This document shows positions 13,089 to 24,800 of a stretch of DNA of 64,000 bases, piece by piece (the stretch's first letter is position 1; every line of letters starts with the position of its first letter). The stretch comes from Mycoemilia scoparia (lineage: Eukaryota > Kickxellomycota > Kickxellomycetes > Kickxellales > Kickxellaceae): positions 115,151 through 179,150 of the forward strand of contig JANBPU010000015.1 in assembly GCA_027575805.1 (NCBI GenBank), read 5' to 3'. The notes beneath the pieces are model-generated. The model was not told where the DNA came from, made no database searches, and worked only from the letters and a program-made list of their open reading frames with translations. A program made the translations under genes and the position numbers.

Positions 13089-14489
13089 TTAGAGTTTAGA
13101 AGAAAGGGAATTCAACTTGGCCTTCGATTCGTTGATGTCAGTTTCACGAATCCATGCAAGAATAATCGTAATGTCATCAGGCTTGCCACCGCTAAACATC
13201 CCACCAGATTGTTTAGCAAATGGCGATTTATAGTTTGGATCCAAGTAATTTGTAGCGGTCTTTTCAACAAGCAATTCAACCAAAGTATGCATCATCTTTT
13301 TATCCAATGTATCCAGAAGCATCTTGGAATCCTTGAAACCCTTTACTTTTTGTAACAGAGTCTTTTCATCCGATATTTTGGTTTGTAAAACGCTATCGAA
13401 CAGTGAATCGACTTCGTCAGGGAAAATGTTATCGAAGAATCCGTCAGTTCCAAGCAATACGACGTCATTGTGTTTAAGCTGATGATTGAACAATTTTGCG
13501 TGGTTTGGTGTATCAAAGCCACACTTTTTGATTGTATCGAAATAAGAATCTATTAAGTTTGTTTTTGATGAAGGTTTTTGGGAATTGTCTTGGCCGTTTG
13601 TGACTTTCCAGGAGCTCCTTGTAGTAACGCTTTCATCGCCACCAACATCGGTGTCGTCAGTGGGGCTAAAGTATCCAGTGCTGATGGGCTCGCTCTCGCC
13701 ATTTGAAGGATAAATTTGGTCCATTAGCTTATCAAACATACTAAGTTGATATGGCATATTAAACTTGTGTTCTTGTTCAGGACACTTGTGAGTAATATAG
13801 CTGCCAGCACCACTCTCGTCATCAATAGGAGTCCTGTTGTTTCTTGCATTTCCACCACCCTCAAGTATCCAATAAGTAGAGTCACCCAGTTGAGCTACCT
13901 TCATGTTCCCATCAACCAAGGAGATCGAAAACATCAGCTCAGTACTACTTCCGGTCAATGGAAGTTTGTCCAATAGCATCTGACCATACGCTTTTTTCAT
14001 GATTTCTTTTGGATCTATTGGATCGGACTTGTGGAGCAGAAAGCTTTTATCGACCATGTGTTTAGAATAGGATACTAGGGTTCTGGAGAATATCGATGGA
14101 TCTACGCCTTGATCGCGCCAGCCTCCAACTCCATCGGCTACAGCGGCTACTAGGTTGGTATATTTTAGGGTGTGGAATAGGGAATCTTCGCCACCATCAA
14201 CTGCCTCCAAAGGGCAATAATTGCTGTTATTAGAAAGCGGTGATAAGTTCTGCTGTTGTGATGAGGATGGTGGTGGCTGTTCATAGTCATATGAGCCATG
14301 AACAGGAGTCACCTGTACTGATACAGGCAATTTAAATGCTGGTGGTGATGGCGCCCCCTTTTCTTTATACTGTTTCAACTGAGCTTTGAGGTTGTTGACA
14401 TATTGGAATACAGCTCTCTTTGAGATCCAGGCAGATGCCAAAACCACATCAAACTTGGGTCTTAGTAGTGTTGTGGTTGTTTTTGACAT
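13089..14489 (-). CDS. PTC7: PP2C-family protein phosphatase, Ptc7 type
   Basis: Mn/Mg-dependent Ser/Thr phosphatase. Single exon, 466 residues. PP2C motifs visible are ADGVGGW (118-124, metal-binding Asp), GSST, QLGDSTYWIL, LLGTDGFFDN (second metal Asp) and KPDDITIILAW at the C-terminus. The spacing and these motifs match the Ptc7/PPTC7 subfamily, whose yeast member dephosphorylates mitochondrial proteins, including coenzyme Q biosynthesis factors. A Ser/Gln/Pro-rich stretch (residues 72-92) and a long polar insert between GDST and TDGFFDN distinguish this version. The N-terminus is rich in Thr and basic residues but is not a textbook presequence, so mitochondrial location is inferred from family only. 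TGACG repeats occur about 65 bases upstream of the start. Confidence 0.88.
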   Translation of the reverse strand: MSKTTTTLLRPKFDVVLASAWISKRAVFQYVNNLKAQLKQYKEKGAPSPPAFKLPVSVQVTPVHGSYDYEQPPPSSSQQQNLSPLSNNSNYCPLEAVDGGEDSLFHTLKYTNLVAAVADGVGGWRDQGVDPSIFSRTLVSYSKHMVDKSFLLHKSDPIDPKEIMKKAYGQMLLDKLPLTGSSTELMFSISLVDGNMKVAQLGDSTYWILEGGGNARNNRTPIDDESGAGSYITHKCPEQEHKFNMPYQLSMFDKLMDQIYPSNGESEPISTGYFSPTDDTDVGGDESVTTRSSWKVTNGQDNSQKPSSKTNLIDSYFDTIKKCGFDTPNHAKLFNHQLKHNDVVLLGTDGFFDNIFPDEVDSLFDSVLQTKISDEKTLLQKVKGFKDSKMLLDTLDKKMMHTLVELLVEKTATNYLDPNYKSPFAKQSGGMFSGGKPDDITIILAWIRETDINESKAKLNSLSSKL

Positions 14490-15200
14490 ATCTTTGGTCG
14501 TAAAGTATGATCTCTCTAGCGGCTTGAATGTCTTTTTGTTCTAAGCTGATAAAATGACGTACTGACGTGTATTCACACAACACCAAACTTTTCTAACTCG
14601 GCGGAATGATAACCTTTATTCACGTCGTTATTAGGCTTGAAATGTATACTATGCGCCTGGTTTGATGGAATAGATCGGCCCTGTTAGTTTATATATGTTT
14701 CCACCAAAAAGAGATAAAGTTGAAAACAAAAAAGGAAACAAGAAAAATGAAATTATTTTCTTACTGAGCTTTGATGACTTCATGGTCTCTAATATAACAG
14801 TGCTTTTGATTTCCCATTGGTCGTAGTTGAAAATTGATAAACATCAAAGAATATATGCTCTTGATCTGAACACAGCACATGACTGGCAATGTGCAATCAC
14901 ATTAGCCATGCCAATCGAAGGCGATAGAGAGCATTTCAAGAGAGAATGAGTAAAGGTTGTTATGCAGTTCATCATCACAACTGATTGAAAATTCATGGGT
15001 ATACTAACCAGATATATTAAAGCACTTTGGTTCTTTATAATTAAAATTATTATACTAATTGAATGCAAAAATAACTATGAGTGGGTATGAAACAAAGAAA
15101 GGCCTAGTACATGTGCATCCATTGTGTCTGTATCAAAAAAACGTGTACATAAACATGTATATATGTACACACACGCACACGCACGGAAGGACAAGCATCT
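14490..15200. other. Intergenic region with a CA-rich microsatellite
   Basis: About 710 AT-rich bases between two minus-strand genes. An imperfect alternating purine-pyrimidine tract (ATGTATATATGTACACACACGC type) lies at about 15150-15185, near the TAPT1-like stop codon. No gene is seen. Confidence 0.5.
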
Positions 15201-17699
15201 TTAGGGAATTCGGCTTTTGAATAACTCATATCTTTCGACTGTTTCTAGTGACCACTTTGGTCTTCTGGCCTCCCATTCCGCATCATTAGGATCTGTTACC
15301 AGAGAAAGCAACTTTTTCCGCTCCAATGTCTCTAGGCCTTTGTAATCAGTATAATACTTTTTATTTTCATTATCCTTGTCGCTATTGCTATTGCTGACAG
15401 AAGGCTTGCTCTTGATCATGTCGTCATGCACTTGGCTTTGCTTCTGGGCAAACCTGACCAAGGTTATACCCAAAAACAATTTAAAGACCAAGAGCACAAT
15501 GTATATCGTCGCAATACAAACAACCAGCCAAATTTCATTCAAGAATCTGGTCAGCTTCAAGATCTGGCTTCCAAACGGAATATATCGACACGGAACAATC
15601 ATGTCACACACCATCTTCTGTATACTATTTGTCAAATTAGTCCCAATTACTTGCCCTAAACCTGATCTCACGGATTGAGCACATACTCGGAAAATAACAC
15701 AAACAAGCGGAAGCGACATAAAGCCCATGCGTCTAGAAGCTTTTAGTGAATGTTTAACCCCCGAAGAACGACGATGGCCTATATATCCAGAATATTCACC
15801 ATCATCGTTACTGCTGCCGCCTCGATCTGAGTGGTGACGGCGATGCTGTGGTGTATGGAGCGGCGATTGAGTTTTGACTAACTCTTGACAAAGAATATTA
15901 CGATAATGGGTGTATACTTGTGGCCTAATCCAGTTTAGTTTGGTAATAAAGGCGTGCTTGAGCCAGTCAATTATCAATTCTGATCCATATATTATGAGCA
16001 CCGGCGCCACTAAATGGTTGAACATTGGGGTCAGGAATGGCGAAGATAGTGCTGAAAATGCCGAAGGCACGGTAGATCCATAGTCTGTCGGCTCCTGCTT
16101 AGGAAAATCTTGGGGAATGGTGGGAAACGTTGCCGAATTGGGTAGGATGCTGCTGCCAGTAGCTGTAGAAGCACCACCAGCAAATGTCTGTGTTGGTGAT
16201 TGTGACTGACCTTGGAACAATGCTGATAGCGTCGAGCTGGAGCTGCTTATCAGTTCAAGTGAATTGTGCCCAGAAATTATTATCAAGAATATTAGGAGCT
16301 GGAATCGTTCAACAATATCAGCACAGGATAGCTGGAACAGGTTTTCTTTTTCCCAGCGCTTAAACACCGTGCCTTTTATTTCCACAAATTGGTTGGAAAT
16401 AAGTAAAGTAAGAAGTTGCTGTCCATACGAGTTGACAGCTACGTTCCAGGTTATCATCTGATAGTATATTATCATGGTGTGTATCAACATGTAGCCAAGT
16501 GCCAGAATAAAGTGCCAAGCAAAGCGGCTCCATTTGGCCACAACCTTTCTTTTCTTTATTCGCTCTGATCTGGTAAATATTGTCGAAATTACAGTCAAGT
16601 ACATTGAGCTTATTATATCGAGTCCCAAGGATGCGCACAGGCGGTCAGTAACATCGAGTGCACCAAAAATGACAGCCAGCTTGATAGTGTTTTGGCCACG
16701 AATCGAGTGGTAAAGCTTTGCTGTGTCTACTGAGCCCAATAGGAAACACGTTATTATCAATAAGGCGCCTTTCATAGCCGTGTAGATATGGGCTGGCTTT
16801 AGCTTAAAGTACTGAGCAACCTTCGGATTGGTGTTTACTTTAAATAGACCAAATACTTTGAAAACTGCATTAATCATCATGAGAAATATGGCTATAACCA
16901 TCTGCAGGGGCACAATAGTCATTGTGTGTAGTAGCGTATCAAGACATGTCAGCATGCCAAAGGTCATAAGGTTTTCAATTTGAAATGGTATTTGGATATA
17001 GTTGAGAACTCTTTCCCACTTGATCTGGATGTTGGGGTCTGACTCTATTATACTTGTTTCGTCCTTAAGCTGGCCAAACACCAAGTCTTTTATAGTAGAC
17101 CTCTGCCTATTGCTTGAGGACTTGGCAGCAGCTTTTCCCATTTTCACCAGAGACTCTTTCCTTCTTTTGTTTTCGGGAAGTGGCATGTCAGGGAATGGTT
17201 TCAGTGGCTCTTTGGGATTGTGGTGGCTGAAGTGGCTGTGGCGACGGTCGTCATCACGGAAAATATCTTTGAGGTCTATTCTGGAAACAGAATAGCTTTT
17301 TCTATGGGTCAACCCAAAAGTCTCGGAATACCCGTTGACAATACTATTATTTTCCGACTTATCGATCGCAGAATCTGACTTGTCTAGCGATGATCCTTCA
17401 GAGTATCTTTTTTCCAATTCAGGTAACTGTCCATTTGTAATTGCAGCTGTAGTAGTTGTAGTAGTAGTTGTTGTTGTTGTACATGCAGGGGTGCTGGTTA
17501 TATTTGCTGTATCTTGAACCTTTACTTCAGAATCATTTTCAAAGTATGTAGCATTGTAGGATGATGGGCTCTTTATGACTGCAGAAGTCGTGGAGGCAAC
17601 TGACGATGGCGCTTGCTGTGGTGATGGTACTGTTTGAGCCTCTTTTACGCCCTCTTCCGACCCACGACCATTATTTTCATGCTCACCACTAATGGTCAT
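15201..17699 (-). CDS. EMP65: TAPT1/Emp65 family (DUF747) multi-pass membrane protein
   Basis: Conserved eukaryotic membrane protein; yeast Emp65 acts in the ER with Slp1 in protecting folding proteins, and human TAPT1 is linked to cilia and secretion. The diagnostic DUF747 start is present (IQIPFQIENLMTFGM then CLDTLLHTMTIVPLQ), followed by several hydrophobic segments, a Ser/Thr-rich luminal or cytosolic loop, and a C-terminal hydrophobic pair before the charged tail ending FKSRIP. The N-terminal region is disordered, with a run of about ten Thr codons at about 17445-17475. I favour the ATG at 17699 (832 residues). The frame stays open to an ATG at 17972 (923 residues), which would add a hydrophobic leader unlike a typical fungal N-terminus. 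The gene diverges from TEL2 across a short promoter. Confidence 0.85.
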   Translation of the reverse strand: MTISGEHENNGRGSEEGVKEAQTVPSPQQAPSSVASTTSAVIKSPSSYNATYFENDSEVKVQDTANITSTPACTTTTTTTTTTTAAITNGQLPELEKRYSEGSSLDKSDSAIDKSENNSIVNGYSETFGLTHRKSYSVSRIDLKDIFRDDDRRHSHFSHHNPKEPLKPFPDMPLPENKRRKESLVKMGKAAAKSSSNRQRSTIKDLVFGQLKDETSIIESDPNIQIKWERVLNYIQIPFQIENLMTFGMLTCLDTLLHTMTIVPLQMVIAIFLMMINAVFKVFGLFKVNTNPKVAQYFKLKPAHIYTAMKGALLIITCFLLGSVDTAKLYHSIRGQNTIKLAVIFGALDVTDRLCASLGLDIISSMYLTVISTIFTRSERIKKRKVVAKWSRFAWHFILALGYMLIHTMIIYYQMITWNVAVNSYGQQLLTLLISNQFVEIKGTVFKRWEKENLFQLSCADIVERFQLLIFLIIISGHNSLELISSSSSTLSALFQGQSQSPTQTFAGGASTATGSSILPNSATFPTIPQDFPKQEPTDYGSTVPSAFSALSSPFLTPMFNHLVAPVLIIYGSELIIDWLKHAFITKLNWIRPQVYTHYRNILCQELVKTQSPLHTPQHRRHHSDRGGSSNDDGEYSGYIGHRRSSGVKHSLKASRRMGFMSLPLVCVIFRVCAQSVRSGLGQVIGTNLTNSIQKMVCDMIVPCRYIPFGSQILKLTRFLNEIWLVVCIATIYIVLLVFKLFLGITLVRFAQKQSQVHDDMIKSKPSVSNSNSDKDNENKKYYTDYKGLETLERKKLLSLVTDPNDAEWEARRPKWSLETVERYELFKSRIP

Positions 17700-18136
17700 A
17701 TCAGAGTATACATTAAAAATAAGGGGGTTATGCTTGGCTAGAAAAAGACAATTGGCCAATGGGTCTGGAAGTTCGCTTTGACTATGTTTAGGCGTGCTTA
17801 GGATTATGGGGAAAATCTCAAAATGCACAGAAAGCCTAGTAACAAAAAAGTTGGTGCAGCTTTTGCCTGCAAAGATATAAATGATGTTAAATGCCCATAA
17901 ATACTTAAAAAAGATAATAGCCAAGAGCTGTGTTGTCTGAGGTACCATCTTTTCTTTTATATTGACCATCAAGGTTTCTATGATTTTGATATATCATTTT
18001 GGGCTCCAAAGTCATACTTTAAACTGGTAACCCATAAATGTCGTTGCTGTGAGGGAATACACAAATATTCATACTGTACAAGGGATCTGAGAATACATGC
18101 TACTGCAATTCAGTATACTTTAGGTGCATTCAATCA
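17700..18136. promoter_or_regulatory. Divergent promoter region, TAPT1-like / TEL2
   Basis: At most 437 bases (164 if the upstream ATG at 17972 is used) separate two divergently transcribed genes. No specific binding site is recognised. Confidence 0.4.
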
Positions 18137-21100
18137 ATGTCGCAGTTAGACTACACCGAATGGAAGCGTCATTTCTCTGAGTTGAAGCTTACGGCATGCA
18201 AAGCTCTGGATGAGATTTTGACGCCAAAGAAAACAGATTCTGGAAGCACAAAGGAAGCAGATACAAACAAAAACAAACAAGCATCTGTCACTCTGGTCAA
18301 TTCCAAAGTAGAGGATGAGGAGGAGAAAGACAAGGATAACGTGGATGGGTCAGGTAGTATAGATTTGCTTTTGAGGCCACTAAAGTCAACGAGCATTGGG
18401 CAGCCAAAAATTGTTGAGATCAAACCTATGGTCAAGATCAAACCCATCAAGGAGCCTTCAAATGCTTCTTTACAACCAAAGTATACGCTAATAGCAGCCC
18501 TGGAGGCACCATTGCTTGCACTTGGAGCCATTAAAGAGCCGCCGGCGTATCTCAACGAAAACAAACTGCGGTATGCAGTCGGTGATCGTGAAAAGCCAGA
18601 TTGGGTAAAATGGTGGGGCTCGACGACAGCGTACCTTTCAGCAGACAGTAGAAGGGACAAAAAGCCGCTTACAAAGCTCATTGACAAAGTATGGCCACAG
18701 TGGGTAGTCGATGTAGTTTTACCAGCCTGGCAGAATCAAGAGAGCATCACTGGTGTCGACAGTAACAACGATTGGGTCAAAAGGTGTCTTGATCCATACT
18801 TCTTTTTGGATGCCAACCAGAATGATGTCTATAAAGCGGTTATCTGGAATAACATCAGCTCAATAGTCAGTTTCCTAGTAAAGAACGAAGGCAGTGGCAA
18901 AAGTTCACAGCCAGCCATTGATTTGCTCGCCAAGCTAGTAAAAGATGGAGTGACATTTCCAACTCAAGCATACTCGAGGATATTTGCTAGTAATGAAGCA
19001 AATGCAACGCCACTACCACCTTTGTCAAATATTCACCACGCCAACGCCATTTCAAAAATCGAAGCACTCTCCTGTCAAAAATATCTTGCCGAGTCATGCG
19101 CATTGCCAGATAAGATAGCAGCTCTGTATGAAACGGCCACTCTGCCAAAAATCCTAAGCCCTGATGGCTATTACGGAGAAATGTGCCTCGATATAGTAAA
19201 GAATATCGAATTTTTTAATAATGCGCAAGATACCAAAAAGGCGCACGAGTTTCTTGTCCTAGTGATCTCAAAACTGTGTAGGATTGGGAAAAGCTATTTG
19301 ATCGCAAAGGCTATGGACATAGTAACCACAAATAGCCTGGTCGAGGGCGAATCAACAATGATAGATAACTGTCTTCCTAAAGTCGTACCGCCAACCAGGA
19401 TCGTATTCTTGTCTAGAATTGTCAAATCTTTGCCTCCTGTTGAATTTTCAAAGCTATGGTCGGCCTGTTTATCCACCTGGTGTTCATCACTGCCTGAAAC
19501 TGCCAAAGATAATGATGCCGATGTTTATAACCATGATGTGTTTGTGTGGACTACCCGTGTGGCCAATTCCATAAGAATCTTATGGTGTCCAAGTACCATT
19601 GCGGACGACAGCGATATTCCTGGCCCTGATAACAATGCAATCATAGATGCCCAAAGCATTTCGTTTATAATCCGTCAACTGAGTATATCGCCTTATCCAG
19701 CTGCCCTCCAAAGGGCTTTGGTCATGAGCATCAAGCTTCTTTCGACATCTAACTTTGAAAAGAATCTGGCTGTAATCGCCAAAGAAATATTCTCGGTATG
19801 GGGACAATCTCATTTTGTTAGATCTGCTCCAATAACGTTGGTGAAAAGTAAGTTTGCTATTTCTGCCCATATCGATGTTATACATGGTCAAAACATGTAA
19901 AATACCTATATAAAAATATCTGATATTTCAATAAACAACATCTTTTAGGTCTTTCGACTTTGCTGATACTAATTATTGGAAACCTATCACCAAAATCCGT
20001 ATTTGATTTATCCAAGAACTCTGATTTCTCCGATTCAATATACAATTATTTCTCAAGCCCAACCACCATTACAAGACTTTTGGGGATTCTCGTAGCCGAA
20101 GCAATGACCCGAAAGGCATCAAGATCATTTCCCAAACAAGAGCAACAGTCGACTGAAAAGGGCAAAAAATCTAAACAAAAAGATAATGTCGAGGATGACT
20201 TTGCCCAGCTATTACCAGTTGATTCCTCTGCAGCTCTGGATTTCGGTTTGGATGACATAGTAGAACAGGGCAAAAAAGACGCTGTCACATCAAAAAGGAT
20301 ATCCGAAGAGGTTGAGCTAATTATCAGGATGCGACTGCTCTGTCTGCCATTAGCAAAACATGTACATATGATGATGGTTACTGCTAATAAAAAGTCATCA
20401 GAAACCATAGCAAAGATTAAAGCAGTTAATGACCCAAAGGTTTCCAAAGATTTGTTTGTATCAAAGGACGCTGAGAAAGACACAGACATTTATGAACGCC
20501 GACCTCAGAGCTTAGTTGGCCCCGTTCAACTGAAGTCAGATTTCGTAAAGCCACGGAAGCCAGCATTTATTCGGCAAGTTCTGGGATACTTAAGTTCAAA
20601 GGATGATGTGATGAGAGTAGAGGCTGGGCTTGATTCGGCTGTTCAAGTGATAAAGTCATCAGATATAAAAGAATTAAACGAAGTGTGCATTGATGTGGCC
20701 AAAAGGCTAACCAGCCTATTTAATCCGGGTCCGGATGCCAAAACCTTGGAATGGGATAATAAACGCCTAGTCGCATTGACCGAACTTGGATGTAGATTAC
20801 CTGGAAAATTGGGTCCATTTATGTGCAACTTGTGCTTTGATCGCGAGTTAAACTTATCCCAAAGAGAATTGATATTGGCAGCCATTTCTTCAACTGCCAT
20901 GAGGTTGTCAGGAACGCATATGATGAATGCTGACAATAGTGACTCAATGGGCTCACAGTCGTTGGTAGAACTGGTTGAGAAAACAGAAAAAATCCAAGCT
21001 AAAAATGACGAAGAAAAAACTGCTATTGCTCCTGGAAAAACTACGTGGAAATCAAAACGACTTGATATTGCTAAAAGTTCTGCTCAAAACTCAAATATAA

Positions 21101-21636
21101 ATTCGGATGCACAAACTTGGTCAAGAATATCGGGTCCTGCATTCTTCTTTCCACTTATTTCCCAATTCGTGTATAGATCCCACCACCCTGATTCGAAATT
21201 TGACCTTCGCAAAGAAGCCATGCTAATCCCAAAGTATTTGAGCACCTTGGCGATTATTGTTTATACATCTGGTGCATCGATTCATCAAATAAAAATGGAT
21301 CAGGAGTTTTGGGATATGCTTTTGTCTTTCAGACATTTCAAAGAATTGACCCAACATGCAGATATTCTTGACAATATACTGTTTTGCCTGGAAATACTTG
21401 TGTCAGATGATAGGTCTTCCTTAAGCACTGAAACACTCGCTCGCGAATTTGGAAGTCAATTATCCGTGACATTTGCTTGGATAAACGATATGGTCAATAA
21501 TGACGTATTGAATCCAAATGCTAATCATAAAGTTGCAAGGCTGCTCAATCGTATTGGAACAATCGTCAACGAACACCAAAACAAAATCTTGCAAAAAATT
21601 ACTGGAAACTTTGATGGAGACAGCATATTTTTCTAA
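18137..21636 (+). CDS. TEL2: Tel2 (TELO2), TTT-complex PIKK maturation factor
   Basis: HEAT-repeat scaffold of the Tel2-Tti1-Tti2 complex that, with Hsp90 and R2TP, stabilises PIKK kinases (TOR, ATM, ATR, DNA-PK type). Two exons, 18137..19847 and 19949..21636; intron GTAAGT...TTTTAG, phase 1; 1132 residues. Recognisable blocks are WGQSHFVRSAPITLVKS followed by LSTLLILIIGNLSP across the junction, the VAEAMTRK segment, and the conserved Telomere_reg-2 region beginning PAFIRQVLGYLSSKDDVMRVEAGLD. The remainder is helical and weakly conserved, as is usual. It is somewhat longer than human TELO2 (about 840), mainly from acidic/Lys-rich linkers near residues 35-75 and 615-650. The Asn codons and low GC match neighbouring genes. 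It converges on TOP2 with a gap of about 200 bases. Confidence 0.88.
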
Positions 21637-21842
21637 TAATAGCTAATGGCTAATTATAAATATACTACTGATAGTTATTTAAAGTATTGGTCAGCTTGTG
21701 TTGAATTATATATAGTTTGAGAGTTAAACCTAGACTTCGGGAAGTTAAAAATTCAATATATATATTTTATGTGATGCTATGTGATTTAACTTTAAAAAGA
21801 TAAATAGATGTGAAAATGAAATGTCAAGGAAATTGAGAGGGC

Positions 21843-24800
21843 TTATTCGGAATATCCGTCGTCGTCATCATCATCGTCTTCAATTTCCATATAGCCACCA
21901 TCGTCGTCGCCATCATCTTCATCATCGCTGATGTCCAAGTACTGTGATTTCTTTGCCATGTTGGATGCAGCAGATCTGGCACTGCTTCTTGCTGGCCTTG
22001 AAGTCTTTGTGGCTTCTGGTAGTTCAGGCAAATCCAAGTCATCATCCTCACTATCGCTTTCTAGTATCTTGTTCGCCGCCTTCTTCTTTCCTGCTGCTTT
22101 GGAAGATGTACTAGATGCTGCTTTAGAAACTGACACAGATCTCTTTTTGCTGGTTGTTGACGATGCCACTGACTCTGCTTTATCAACGGGCTTTGTTACA
22201 TTTGTAGATGCCTTCTTTTCACCCCTTATTTTTTCCAACCTCTCTCTGAAGTTCAGGACCGGCTCATTGTCGCTGTCTGAAGAATCATATAGTGATATAT
22301 CCGCTGCAGCGGCCTTTCCTTTGGTTGTAAACGCAGAAAGAGTGGACTGAACAGCTGGTTTGGCATCATTTGTCTTGGAGGCAACAATGCTTGTCTCGGT
22401 CTTAACCTTCTTGGCTGTGCTCCTTGGCTTCTTCTTTGCCCCAGCAATAGGAGAATCTGGATCTGTCTCTTCAATTTTGGCTGCGGCTTTGCTTGTACTG
22501 GTAGCTGGATTGCGTTTTCTAGTAACAGTCTTCTTCTTTGTTTTCCCTTGAGCAGCTTCATGCTCTGCGCGTTCCTCCTCAAGAATATTGTCGTGATACG
22601 CAAGATGTTCGTCCCATTTCTGTAGGAATTCATCCAAGTCTTCGTTCCACAGATCAGTGGGAGCCTTAGCCAACAAAGTCTTCAGCAGATTTTCTTGATC
22701 ATCTCTCTGCCTCAAAAGGTCTTGGAACTTTTCATATGTAAGATTCCAGATTGGCATAGAAAGTAGATAGTCAAAGTCTTTATCTCCCTGGTTAAGCTCC
22801 TTTTTGACTTTTTGAACTAGGTCAGCATGTCTTTCAGGATCAGGAACTTCTGACGCATCTTCCCCCTCAACTTCCACAGTGCCACCTGGCTTCAAACCCT
22901 TTGGGAATGGCGCGTATCCCTTATCTCTGAGATCTTTTATAATCACTGCCTTCTTGCGATTCTGCACAATCAGCTTCTTTTCAATAATCTCCAAAACAAA
23001 CCTGGCCTTGTTATCAAGCATTGTATATTCGCGTTGAAGTTTGTTGGCGAGAAGCTCCTTGCGTTTCTGATAGTATTGAAGGCGAAGAGGATAAAATTCT
23101 TTTATAATCTCTTGGGCATTCTCGTACTTCCTCAGGCGTCCCTCACGGTCAAAGCATACCATATTTGAAGTGGCGATCACGGATGTGAGCTTGAACCGCT
23201 TCTCGAATCCCTCCTTTTCTGCATCTCTCATCTGCTCAGGAGTGAGCTTGAGCTGGAAGTCAATGAGCGAGTGAGTATGGTTATCAACAAAGTCCTTGAT
23301 GATGGGTGAGGATTTTTCTCCCCTGGAACGCCATTGGTTGAGTAATTCGATATAGTTATCGGTCCACATACGAACAGGAAGCTCAGTAATATGAAGTGTC
23401 TCGTCGTCTATTTTGGCTATGGTACCACTGACCCTGTAACGATCTGTGGATACCTTCTCAACAGTTCCTTGGAATCCACGGAACCAGGGATCCATGGGCA
23501 AGGGCTCCTCTCCTCTCATCATACGACGGATATTGTCCACAATATCCACGGGGTTATAGTTTGGAATACTTGTGCTCCAACCAGTGCCAATACCTTCAGC
23601 TCCATTTATAAGAACCATTGGAACAACAGGGACAAAATAGTATGGCTCGACTACTTTACCTTCGTCCTCCAAGTATGTAAGAAGCTCGGAATCGTCTTTG
23701 TGGAAGACCGCCCGGGACATCTTGGGAAGATGGACATAAATGTAACGAGGGCTAGCAGCATCTTTACCACCCATCAACCTAGTACCCAACTGACCATTGG
23801 GTCCAAGCGTGTTAATGTTATTGCTACCAACAAAGTCTTGTGCAAGATTGACAATGGTAGCCTGCAAACTAGTCTCACCATGATGGTAGCTCAACTTGTC
23901 CATCACATAACCAGCCAAGGATGATACTTTGATTTCTCCGGTTAGTTTCTTGGCAAAACAACCATACAAAACCTTTCGCTGAGCTGGCTTGAACCCGTCA
24001 ACGACTGATGGAATAGAACGAGCGTTATCAGCAATACTGAAAGTAATCAACTCCTTGTTGATAAAGTCGTCTATAGGAACAATTGACACTGTATTGTCAA
24101 CAAATGTACCTGGCTGGTAGGTACGGAGCCACTCTTTACGATCGTCGGCCTTTTTCTTGTTAAAAGCCAAATCAATAAGCTCTCTGTCACTAGGAGATAT
24201 AACAGAGAATTCCTTTTTGTGGAGTGGGATATTTCTAAAGTACTCACGACCTTCGCTTGTAGACGAGGTACCCAAACCCTTATAGTATTTAATGGTCCAG
24301 TCAGCTGCATTATTGGGCTGTCTTTCGCGCCATTGATTATATTCTATCTCAGAGAAGAATTGAATCTTTTCCTTACGACGCTTAGCCACGAGCACAGGAG
24401 TAATGAACTGCTGAAGAAAACCTGGTATCTTTAGAAGTTCAGGGTAGAATGTGTCAAAAAGATTGAGGATAAGTCCCTTAATATGAGAACCGTCAATATC
24501 TTGATCAGTCATAATCATGACCTTTCCATATCGTAATTCACTAGTGTCCAGGTATTTCTTCCCTTGCTTCAGTCCAAGAATCTGTTTGAGGTACGTAAAC
24601 TCCTTGTTATCACCAATTGCCTTCATTGTAGCATCTCGAACATTGAGGAGCTTACCACGCAAAGGGAAAACACCAAAAGTACTTCTTCCAACAACACTGA
24701 GGCCAGCAACGGCCAAGGATTTTGCTGAGTCACCCTCAGTCAGAATAAGCGTACACTGTGATGATTTCTTGCCACCAGCATAATTGGCATCCTCAAGCTT